Positions 58,301-64,000 of a DNA stretch of 64,000 bases are shown one piece after another. Each line of letters starts with the position of its first letter. Position 1 is the stretch's first letter. Made by a program: the position numbers and the translations under genes. The notes beneath the pieces were generated by a model. It saw nothing but the letters and a program-made list of their open reading frames with translations, had not been told where the DNA came from and searched no databases. Origin of the DNA: Spisula solida (taxonomy: Eukaryota; Mollusca; Bivalvia; Venerida; Mactridae); contig OX365952.1 of assembly GCA_947247005.1 (NCBI GenBank), forward strand, positions 3,246,501 through 3,310,500, given 5' to 3'.

Positions 58301-61300
58301 TCATTACAATAGTTACCGTACCGTAATTATGTTTTGAATTCTTAAAATAAAAGGTAAAATAAACTAACTCGTTAAGACGACGGAAAAACACTGAAATATT
58401 GCCACACTAAACACAATTTTGCCACGTTATAAAGCGAGTGTTCATATTTTATTTAAGGCACTGCAGTGCGGGAGGTACACGATCATGGTAAGGCTCCGGT
58501 GATTCATCTTCACCAATCCTATCCAGCAGGATTATCAATGAACGACGCATGTGGTGCAGAAACTGGTAAAGTCAGTCAAGATGATGTTGAAAGATTTAAG
58601 AGGTACGGTTGAACTTTTCTTATTGGTGTATTTTGATGTATTTACATAAAAGCTTATAAGGCGAAAGATTCCGGTGCCGGAAGGTGGGTTAACGGACCCC
58701 CATAAGAGACCCGTATGTTTAAATAAGTGTGCCTATATCATCCTAGTATCTCGAATTACGAGTTAAAAGAAATAATGTTTCTAAGACCATCTATAAAGAT
58801 ATTGGATATTTTCAAAACAGACAATTTCAAAGAACGGAAGTTTTAGAAATAAGGTCCGCCATTATGGCGGCTTCGGTACTGAGACTGCAATTTTATAGAT
58901 CTGATAAGTGGAACTTTACTACATATGTTTTAAATACTCTATGGACACAATGTCATATGATACATAATATAGATCTACATTACCTTCAGATTGGTCGAAT
59001 ATCCACTTAACGATGTTACATTTGCAAGCGAAGGTCCACAGGATGCTTGGTGTGGCGTGGAAACGAGAAAATGCGAGAGTTGTACCCAGCCTTCCGGTAA
59101 CCATGACGACCATTGGGCGTGGTGTGGAACAAGAACCATGCAGATGAGGCTGGCAACCAGACTTCAGAGGCTTGTCGTCATAGCTGGTGGAAACGGTTGG
59201 CAAATCTTCATTTATAAATTGACAAGAAAACCATAGATGCCAAGCATCAAATGGCGTCGCGAGTTATTTCGTTTGATACCATGATAATAATTATTTTTGT
59301 TGACGGCACGCTTGCTATTAACTCTAAAGTGAATTTTGCACTGCGATTATGTAACGATTTGGGAGAATTGCTCCATTTAGTGATAAAGAGCATGTCAAAA
59401 TATTATTTAAAGTTATACATAAGAATGCTTAATGTTCATTAACAGTCACTAAAATGTTAGGCTACGCTTTTTTATAACTTCGTTGCTAAACCTTACTACC
59501 CTCAAATCACCAATGTCCTGAGAACGATATGCTTTTTAAAAAGTATTTTTTATATCTATTTGAACTCACTTCTCCGTATTATTCCATATTGTGCTTTTTA
59601 ATTGACCGCTTTAAGATGAATTACTTTAAGCTAATTGTATCAGTTTACCCAGTGGCATTTCAGGACCGATACACTATAATATATAGGAACTATTATTCAA
59701 TAAAAGCTCTTAGGACTTTCAGAAGTTTGATTGGTCGACAGTGTGTGGGGATCGTAGATTATCGTCACTCATAGAAAATTTGGTACTTTGTAGTATAAAC
59801 CAAGGAAGATAAATCAGACGATCTCCCATGAGTTTTTGTTGCGATTTGTAGATAAGCAATGTAGCTCTGTAAGGGGTCGACTGTGGGTATAATAATGTGG
59901 GTAATAATTAATTATTCTAATTTAACCAGTTGAAGTTCAGAGAGCTTTGTTTATGAACGTTACGCAAGATGGTTTGTCTGAATTGTATCAAGAGGGCAGG
60001 TATTGTTATATTATTATCATTGTATAGTGCCTTAATACTACAGGTAACTGTATCATTGATGAAGAGTAAACTAATAAAAAAAAATTTCAACTTTATAAAA
60101 AAAAATATTTTTACTCTTTATTGATGACGTAGTTAGCTGTGCTAAATACGTATAAATGTAGAAATCATGCATGCATTTATTATATTAATTTAGCATTATG
60201 TTTGACGCCGCGGGAGTAAAGCAATTGCATACGTATCATAATTACACTCGTTAAAAAGGATTTTGCACCGCGTTTTTCCAAGTATTGGGGCGAGATGTGA
60301 TAAAAAGAACATTGCATATAAATTGGTGACCTTCCACAAATGTCATGTTGACTTAATTAAACTCGATAGATAAACTAGAAAAAAGTCTTGCAGTTTTTTT
60401 CAAATTGCTTAATAAATTTCAAATGATTTATTACGTCAAACATGTGGTATATTTATTTATTTTATACAGGGCGGCACAGATCAGTCTATCGACTACTTCT
60501 ACTATAACAATGGACGAATTTGCGCAGATGGCGATTTTGGCCGGATTCGATTTTGTCCGATACAGCTCTTCTGATTTCATCGAAGTATGTGTTAAAGTGC
60601 AAGATGGTATACAGACTCACCTGGTACAATTTCCGGAGGCGAATTTGGTCGGTGTTCCACTTCCGCTTGGGGAGGAGGATGAATATGACTACCCGGATGC
60701 GATGAAAAATGAGTCAAGGAAACCCTTGCTATTTGACGTCTCGACAAGCACTAACTTCATCGCCGAACATTTCCGATTAAGTAATTTCGTCAGCCCGGGC
60801 AAGCGCTTTATAAGACTTGATGCTATACTAGTCAGTCTGCTCGATTTGTGTTACGAGGCGTATGACAATGGAGCCGGATTTTACGTCATTTCCGGTTCCG
60901 GCTACCGACCTAGATCAGTAAATATAGACAATATAGCCACTAGACACGAGAAAGAACGTTTAAGGTACGAAATGGGACAAGCTGTCGAAATCAAACCAAA
61001 TAAACCAACAAACGAAGACAGTTTGTTTGATCTCGGTTTTGCTTTGGTCAAGGTCGCCAAGACGCTCAGAATGCAGCGTTTAGCGATTGGTATAGGATGT
61101 AAAATGGATAGACTGTATATTGAACTCCGACCAATGACAGATGACGATAATCGGCCAATTGAAGTCTGGGATAGTGGAAACGTCAATTTGTATGGTAGAC
61201 TTCGTCATGTTGAATCACTTATATTAAATGGTAAATATCGTAGATGTTAAAATTACTTTATTTGATTTATTTATTCCTTATGTATATACATTTTAGTTAG

Positions 61301-63095
61301 ACCTTATTTATGAAAATATTAAGCTTTGCGGAAAAGTGATTAACTATGTTTACTTAAGGCATGGTCCAAACTCGCCAATATTCTCAATGTAATCCCATAA
61401 TTGGCATATTACCAAATGAAATGCTGAACCAGATACAAGGAAAACGGATGCCTGCGCTTTATAATTTAGGAATATTGTTCTGAACAAAAGCCATAATACT
61501 GCTGCAAAGTTGTGAATAATTATTGTTGATGGAATTGAAGTCATGTTGACTTCAATTTTGTTATTATTGTTATTATTGTTATTATGCTCACGTACGTACG
61601 CACTCACAGGTAACTGTATCATTAATAAACAGTACCTAAAAAAAAATAAAAAAATTTTTTTTGTTAAATTTAGAATTCTTATACAAGGTATATTTCCCGG
61701 AGAAGTGATCGTACAGTCACTGGGTGTATTTTTTTTTCATAATTTAAAGCATTTACGGCATTATTCATTTATTTAAAGCTGTGTGTGATCAAAAACATCT
61801 TTGTGAATCGAAAGCATTCGAAAACATGCTTAAATTTACCTTCGTACGATATAATTCATTGTTTAAACTTTGATTTTATTTTTCGAGGGCGTAAAACGCT
61901 GTAGGAACGACTGTAGTGGTTTTTAGTGTTTGACGGGTATTTAGAACGTATTTTATAACGGTCGTTTTCATTGGCGTAGTATACATCGTTTGTACGCTGG
62001 TTACCAAGTCCTGGGAAACCCCAATGAAATCAACCAATGAAAATCGTTGTTACAAAAAGGAAATCACGCGCATCATTCGGAACGTTCGGAGAAACATGGA
62101 GACATTTTGACATTTAAATATGCAAACGATTCGTTTTTCGACTTACACGTATACATTCACTGAAGTGAACATGTGTCAACCAGGTAAATCTGTTCCAACT
62201 TTTTCGTTCTTTAATTTTACCGCATTATTATGTTTCTACACAACGGTAAATTCGACATATGTTGGTGATTTCCTCAATATTTCCGTGTTTTTGTTTTTAT
62301 TCAGTCCACCCCAGTGACCGGTTGGTCACCGTGAAAAGTATTTATGGTATAACTGTTTAACTACTTGACCAATTTCGATGGGATTTCGCATGAAAGTAGT
62401 TATAGTCATGTTATTTACGAATATAATTACTTTATGAAGATATCGAAAGCCAATTCTTGTTTTTGATACCTGGTCAATTCATGGAAATACACCTTGTATA
62501 AAAATTCTAAATTTAACAAAAAAAAAATTTTTTTTTTTAGGTACTGTTTATTAATCATACAGTTACCTGTGTACGCACTATGAATATTGTTAATTCATGG
62601 AGCGATCGACGGCATTTTGTCCTACTGACTGATTGCCAATGATATCACTGTAAAACATTGTAAAGTTAAATTGTACGTATATCTGAGACGGAGTGTGATT
62701 TTAGAATTATTTATCATAATTATGCATACCGTATATAATTTTTATTTACTGTAAGTCATGAATTTTTAAAAGTATATAATTTGGTGAATTTTGGTAAGAT
62801 AGCAATTTAGTGGCCTCAAAAATAAGTAGGTCTTGATATCGGAAAGAAACCGATTATTTACTTGTTGAGGTGTCTATTTATCGTGAGCATATAATGTCGT
62901 TGGCGAGAGAATAAAAAACAATGCATAAAAAACGAAAGCTAATAACCCACCGTTTAAAATACTACGATATTATACGTATATGATTGTATTTTAAGGTGGC
63001 ACCGTGGTAACAGCCAGACCTGATCCTGTGATCTGCAATAAACCAGTGCTAGGCAATGAGTATTTCTACTTCAACTTCGACCTCGATGAGCCTGG
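40137..63095 (+). CDS. Secreted multidomain protein with three Hedgehog-signalling/M15-fold domains, 16 exons, 3' end outside window
   Basis: The 16 exons listed separately join in one frame (3392 nt, about 1130 residues). Residues 1-21 are a signal peptide (LIRLVLMIGCVAFG). About 22-457 are beta-rich, with sequons, an RHRR site (158-161) and a CFSC motif. About 485-680 form Hedgehog-like unit 1 (SERF, FDHEADGA, QMNADLAAAVTRL, WPDRKLFVRKAL, FSEGRAAL), parallel in order to the Hedgehog N-domain. RTRR (684-687) follows. About 725-890 form unit 2 (ERFKRL, LATRLQRLVV, YQEGRAAQI, AGFDFVRY). About 935-1070 form unit 3 (SGYRP, RYEMGQAVEI). Zinc-ligand positions are replaced in all units. No Hint domain is visible. 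The fold assignment is by motif order and spacing; receptor or enzymatic function is unknown. Confidence 0.85.
40565..40795. repeat. Right-end copy of the 'gacagggaagg' family, reverse orientation
   Basis: Ends 'gagtgctaccttccctgtcc' preceded by 'tctgtgctcggctggttaag', the mirror of the 20240 copy. Confidence 0.7.
41269..41412. mobile_element. 144-bp MITE with 'ggtggtattcaatattgatc' terminal inverted repeats
   Basis: The left arm 'ggtggtattcaatattgatc' and the right arm 'gatcaatattcaataccacc' are exact complements. Located in intron 1 of the Hedgehog-domain gene. Confidence 0.88.
42578..42792 (+). CDS. Hedgehog-domain gene exon 2
   Basis: Acceptor cacttgtag, donor GTAAGT, phase 2 out. Encodes VLCKGNKILVALKKDEPDV and WTRGQLVIGSDKWQCSHNLW (residues 64-135), a beta-rich segment with two cysteines. 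Confidence 0.8.
43118..43325. repeat. Dispersed repeat, copy 2 (partner of 4318-4535)
   Basis: Same order of landmarks: 'gtaagaatagagtgacgcag', 'aatggttgtaat', 'tcctaactggaatgtact'. Confidence 0.75.
43440..43676. mobile_element. MITE with 'ctggccccgatc' ends, copy A
   Basis: Right end 'cttcggaagattggggccag' and internal 'aatttgagctgagatttct' match copies B and C. The left end is diverged. Confidence 0.65.
43739..43913 (+). CDS. Hedgehog-domain gene exon 3 with RHRR site
   Basis: Acceptor tttattacag, donor GTAGGT, phase 0. Encodes MFEEAEIKVHYEQGKLLPTR then HRRYLSNPLR (residues 135-193). RHRR at 158-161 fits furin. NAS is a sequon. Confidence 0.83.
44069..45005. mobile_element. Complete 'gacagggaagg' family transposon, about 0.94 kb, with about 70-bp terminal inverted repeats
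   Basis: The left end 'aagattatattaagtcagac' and the right end 'gtctgacttaatattatatt' pair, followed inward by 'accagccgagcaca' and its complement. No transposase frame. A 'cccctaccggtt' dispersed repeat is nested at about 44475-44605. Fragments of this family lie at 9083, 14220, 20240 and 40565. Confidence 0.85.
45366..45508 (+). CDS. Hedgehog-domain gene exon 4 with Cys-x2-Cys motif
   Basis: Acceptor attttacag, donor GTAAGT, phase 2 out. Encodes DINLYKPLGPVEPEVDMDPN and EFLFRCFSCHGYSQISYS (residues 194-240). The CxxC followed by an aromatic, beta-prone strand resembles a motif of secreted invertebrate proteins of unknown function; that resemblance is from memory and weak. Confidence 0.8.
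45877..45969 (+). CDS. Hedgehog-domain gene exon 5
   Basis: Acceptor tacttttag, donor GTAACA, phase 2 out. Encodes FELRVFKVNNTAVVKKYVME... (residues 241-271), beta strands with sequon NNT. Confidence 0.78.
45999..46247. mobile_element. MITE with 'ctggccccgatc' ends, copy B (best preserved)
   Basis: Terminal inverted repeats 'ctggccctgatctcctgaa' and 'ttcaggcgatcggggccag'. The internal arms 'gagctaaatctcatctta' and 'gagctgagatttct' also pair. Confidence 0.85.
46535..46755 (+). CDS. Hedgehog-domain gene exon 6 (5' border uncertain)
   Basis: Encodes LYTEEEITLTKTATLWRTQP and FPPILLTVDYESQANIALKS (residues 272-345). Donor GTAAAC, phase 1 out. Three AG dinucleotides (ending 46494, 46506, 46534) keep frame; I chose the last because of its pyrimidine tract and the continuity with exon 5. 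Confidence 0.7.
47100..47330. repeat. Fragment of a 'gccccgacatctg ... gtcccgtccgtcc' dispersed repeat
   Basis: Contains 'ggaggcatatattgattgtc' then 'ccgtccgtccgt', an arrangement recurrent in bivalve introns from general knowledge. Only one copy in the window. Confidence 0.4.
47504..47705 (+). CDS. Hedgehog-domain gene exon 7
   Basis: Acceptor ttggtgtag, donor GTAAGC, phase 2 out. Encodes QTFEEGKPSKNEVSKYDWTV and IIPSISWAMKDVDMNLAPPI (residues 346-412), with sequons NGT, NAT and NLT. A MITE begins about 5 bp after the donor. Confidence 0.82.
47712..47934. mobile_element. MITE with 'aggtcccactgag' ends, copy A
   Basis: Starts 'taggtcccactgaggaattc' and ends 'gtgctcagtgagacct'. Core contains 'gaggaatctgttgccgatgt'. 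Confidence 0.85.
48095..48432. mobile_element. GC-rich inverted-repeat element (MITE-like)
   Basis: The left part 'attatgcaccagtcacgctt' with 'cctctcctaccccggg' pairs roughly with the right part 'cccggggttgggggcgtgg' and 'ggtgcataatcg'. Much more GC-rich than its surroundings. Confidence 0.65.
48595..48729 (+). CDS. Hedgehog-domain gene exon 8
   Basis: Acceptor attttacag, donor GTAATT, phase 2 out. Encodes LRPTINVISTSDTVTRCHRS... to FGIHIW (residues 413-457). Followed by a 6.65-kb intron nearly filled by the TTAA-flanked element. Confidence 0.82.
49131..49344. mobile_element. MITE with 'aggtcccactgag' ends, copy B, opposite orientation
   Basis: Starts 'taggtcccactgagcattat' and ends 'ctcctcagtgtgacatagg'. 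Core inverted relative to copy A. It directly abuts the TTAA-flanked element. Confidence 0.85.
50270..50640. repeat. Dispersed repeat related to 9840-10400
   Basis: Two sub-units with 'caagctaggtttatgaaact' and 'ggttgctatggatac', matching those at 9840-10400. Confidence 0.75.
51260..51690. repeat. Dispersed repeat nested in the TTAA element
   Basis: Ends 'aaattataccccaaca' and 'taggggtataattattt' are complementary. Inside are 'gtgaccttgactgtgacctt' and two 'caagtttcatcacaatatct' copies about 140 bp apart. Confidence 0.65.
55381..55557 (+). CDS. Hedgehog-domain gene exon 9 (start of Hedgehog-like unit 1)
   Basis: Acceptor tatttcacag, donor GTTTGT, phase 2 out. Encodes NVKLMNSLTRKLSMLNQTLM, CHADCHGPVQLAIGESM and PIRRDSERFS (residues 458-516). 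RDSERF followed by a leucine matches the 'SRNSERFKEL' start of Hedgehog N-domains. Confidence 0.86.
55578..55740. repeat. Pyrimidine tract (cttctt-rich) just after exon 9
   Basis: About 160 bases that are almost all C and T on the plus strand, starting 20 bp after the exon 9 donor. Not coding, although two frames are open through it. Confidence 0.85.
56056..56261 (+). CDS. Hedgehog-domain gene exon 10 (unit 1 core with Cys insertion)
   Basis: 206 nt, the same length and phases as exon 13. Residues 517-585: YILFDHEADGA matches Hedgehog 'DIIFKDEENTGA'. An insertion follows with Cys at 538, 545, 548 and 559. Then STRQMNADLAAAVTRLAKFM and EAEWPD match '[22 protein letters not shown]'. Acceptor attttacag, donor GTATGT. 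Confidence 0.88.
56597..56822. mobile_element. MITE with 'aggtcccactgag' ends, copy C
   Basis: Starts 'gaggtcccactgagcattgt' and ends 'attcctcagtaggacatagg'. Same orientation as copy B. Confidence 0.85.
57077..57317. mobile_element. MITE with 'gtactgttttatcaa' terminal inverted repeats, copy 2
   Basis: Starts 'gggtactgttttatcaaggc' and ends 'ttaataaacagtacctt'. Same size and core as 38431-38679. Lies in the intron before exon 11 of the Hedgehog-domain gene. Confidence 0.83.
57578..57931 (+). CDS. Hedgehog-domain gene exon 11 (unit 1 C-terminal half, RTRR site)
   Basis: Residues 586-703. KLFVRKALDEP and SVFSEGRAALVSVTK match the Hedgehog strand 'KLRVTEGWDED' and the zinc loop 'LHYEGRAVDITTS', but Phe612 and Leu619 replace the zinc-binding His and Asp. 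Ends with FHSNVRKRSLLSRTRRSGHV; RTRR at 684-687 is a furin site. Acceptor gtttccacag, donor GTAAAA, phase 1. Confidence 0.9.
58046..58276. mobile_element. MITE with 'ctggccccgatc' ends, copy C
   Basis: Starts 'ggtgccgatctcctgaagta' and ends 'ctcggaagatcgggaccag'. Lies between exons 11 and 12. Confidence 0.8.
58458..58602 (+). CDS. Hedgehog-domain gene exon 12 (start of unit 2)
   Basis: Acceptor tatttaag, donor GTACGG, phase 2 out. Encodes TAVREVHDHGKAPVIHLHQS, GLSMNDACGAETGKV and QDDVERFKR (residues 704-751). The ERF ending mirrors the end of exon 9. Confidence 0.85.
58990..59195 (+). CDS. Hedgehog-domain gene exon 13 (unit 2 core with Cys insertion)
   Basis: 206 nt like exon 10. Residues 752-820: NDVTFASEGPQDAWCG, then CESC, then AWCGTRTMQMRLATRLQRLV. 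Cys at 773, 780, 783 and 797 match the cysteine spacing of unit 1 up to the last gap. The donor GTTGGC is weak but is fixed by the equal length and phase relative to exon 10. Confidence 0.84.
59930..59999 (+). CDS. Hedgehog-domain gene exon 14 (70 nt, unit 2 zinc-loop equivalent)
   Basis: Encodes EVQRALFMNVTQDGLSELYQ then EG (residues 821-843). This fills the gap between exons 13 and 15 in phase 1 in / phase 2 out, and ELYQEG + RAAQI matches 'SLHYEGRAVDI', with Tyr840 in place of His. Acceptor ttaaccag, donor GTATTG. Confidence 0.8.
60041..60147. mobile_element. Short relative of the 'acaggtaactgtatcatt' inverted-repeat element
   Basis: The left 'acaggtaactgtatcattga' and right 'ctttattgatgacgtagtta' pair imperfectly around an A/T-run centre. 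The left 18 bases match the ends of the 61605-62571 element. Confidence 0.6.
60470..61230 (+). CDS. Hedgehog-domain gene exon 15 (end of unit 2 and whole of unit 3)
   Basis: Residues 844-1097. AAQISLSTTS, MAILAGFDFVRYSSSDFIEV and CVKVQDG match Hedgehog '[31 protein letters not shown]', with Gln847 and Glu882 replacing zinc ligands. After an acidic linker comes unit 3: AEHFRLSNFVSPGKRFIRLD, FYVISGSGYRP, RHEKERLRYEMGQAVEIKP and DRLYIELRP, the order of an M15 peptidase (SGYR, H..G.A.D, HxH), also without intact ligands. Acceptor tttatacag, donor GTAAAT. Confidence 0.9.
61605..62571. mobile_element. 0.97-kb transposon with about 41-bp terminal inverted repeats
   Basis: The left end 'cacaggtaactgtatcatta' and the right end 'taatcatacagttacctgtg' are complementary apart from one base, followed inward by 'ataaacagtacct' and an A-run/T-run on either side. 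No transposase. In intron 15 of the Hedgehog-domain gene. Confidence 0.82.
62996..63095 (+). CDS. Hedgehog-domain gene exon 16 (last one in window)
   Basis: Acceptor gtattttaag, donor GTAAGT, phase 2 out. Encodes TVVTARPDPVICNKPVLGNE and YFYFNFDLDEP (residues 1098-1130). The open ends show that the coding region continues beyond 64000. Confidence 0.8.
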
Positions 63096-63224
63096 GTAAG
63101 TTTGCCAGCTGTGGTGCATGATTAGTTCGAAAGAATACTTAAAAAGGCTTTTTTTGTCGGGGTTCAAGTTTTTTTTTAATTTTCGATTTTATTACTTATT
63201 TTTGTTTAAAACTATATTTGAGTT

Positions 63225-63600
63225 TGCCTCCATATCTCTGTGGTTAGCGCGTTTACCTTCTAATCGGTCGACCCGGGTTCAAAAATGGAAGGAGGCACTC
63301 ATTTGCCTGCCATATTTCAGCAGAAAGCTGACTGGCAAATAAAGGATATGCTCGGCATCGGCACAACCACATCTACACATGACACATTCTTACATGGGTA
63401 ATTAAGAACTATGGGGTTTGTATTTCTGGTTCGGGGATGTTTGTGACATTGGATTCGACGTTCACCAGACAATGGCTTCCAACACTGCCCCCATGTTGCT
63501 GCCTTGCTGGTGACCCTAGCTGCTAGATCATTCGAAAGAAAGTGTCCTGTATCGTTATGTGCCTCAATGGACTCCTTCATGTATAAAGGAACTGTTTATT
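63225..63600 (+). mobile_element. tRNA-headed SINE
   Basis: A-box-like 'tctgtggttagcgcg' and B-box-like 'gggttcaaaaatgg' at 63233-63290, followed by a body of about 300 bp. The plus-strand frame through it is not coding. Confidence 0.6.
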
Positions 63601-63924
63601 CGCGGGCCTAAGAAATAATATCACAAAATACAGAGGTTTCTTTCTTTGTATAGTGATGACCGGATTATCATGGAATGTTAAAACTCTGTTGTTTGTGATA
63701 TAATGTCTTAGACCTGTGGTTTATCATTCGAAAAGGAGAATAATTATATGATACAGGTATCCCATTGTCATGGTGCACAATATTACAAAATTGCAAAATG
63801 CGTCTCTTAGTTCACCTTCGCGGTGCTCGATTTTATCAGGAATCGGTTGTCTATAATCTAGTTGGAACTTTAATATAAGTATGTGCTAGACACTCAAGAA
63901 ATAATGATCAATGCATTCCAAAAC

Positions 63925-64000
63925 GATATTTATGAACCCCGTCTTTGTTGAGGGGTATATTGCTTTGCACATGTTGGTCGGTCGGTCGGTCGGTCAGTAG
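63925..64000. repeat. Partial dispersed repeat with (ggtc)n run at the window end
   Basis: 'gaccccgtctttg'-like start 'gaaccccgtctttgttgagg' then five 'ggtc' units at 63976-63996. Confidence 0.5.

Noticed and set aside
59221..59925. Read-through of exon 13 into the next intron as the true end of the protein
   Set aside because: It stops after 13 unrelated residues, while exon 14 at 59930 continues the Hedgehog-like order in the right phase and exon 13 equals exon 10 in length.
60902..61186. 94-codon minus-strand frame within exon 15
   Set aside because: Antisense shadow of the strongly supported plus-strand exon.

Overview
The window is eukaryotic nuclear DNA: AT-rich, long introns with GT..AG boundaries, and densely packed with small inverted-repeat elements, tRNA-headed SINEs, a 5'-truncated LINE and tandem arrays. 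The repeat types (for example the 'tgacctagttttt' and 'ggttgctatgga' dispersed repeats) and the protein families suggest a lophotrochozoan, most likely a bivalve mollusc. That assignment is inference. No prokaryotic, CRISPR or plasmid features were seen.

Two large split genes fill the window and start head to head, with 539 bp between their start codons. Leftwards (minus strand) runs a secreted large lipid transfer protein of the vitellogenin/MTP/apolipophorin type. I place 24 coding exons from 39597 down to 3359, all joining in one open frame (946 residues), and the gene appears to continue past the left side of the window. It has a signal peptide, a vitellogenin-N-like barrel and helical region, a lipid-cavity sheet region, then exons that encode amphipathic helices, plus two furin-type sites. 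Rightwards (plus strand) runs a second secreted protein, for which I place 16 exons from 40137 to 63095 (about 1130 residues, running off the right side). Its N-terminal half is beta-rich and unrecognised. Its C-terminal half holds three successive domains related to the Hedgehog signalling domain / M15 DD-peptidase fold. All three lack the usual zinc ligands. Two of them share a cysteine-rich insertion and a 206-nt exon of identical length. A furin-type site lies between domains 1 and 2. This gene is the most unusual item in the window.

Layout: 1-2930, a 65/130-bp satellite array. 3359-9031, 3' exons of the lipid transfer gene, with a LINE tail at 6700-7977. 9032-14693, a long intron holding dispersed repeats, a SINE and a small two-exon gene on the same strand. 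14694-25084, the dense block of middle exons. 25085-34666, a 9.6-kb intron with LTR-like direct repeats and a 2-kb foldback of inverted 126-bp tandem arrays. 34667-39597, the first three exons. 39598-40136, a divergent promoter interval. 40137-48729, the N-terminal exons of the Hedgehog-like gene, separated by MITE-filled introns. 48730-55380, an intron carrying a 5.9-kb element with TTAA flanks. 55381-63095, the exons for the three Hedgehog-fold domains. 63096-64000, a SINE and a partial dispersed repeat.

Whether the two genes work together is unknown. Established Hedgehog biology (lipid-modified ligand carried on lipophorin particles in insects) makes the pairing of a lipoprotein gene with a Hedgehog-domain gene on one divergent promoter interesting, but nothing in the sequence proves a functional link.
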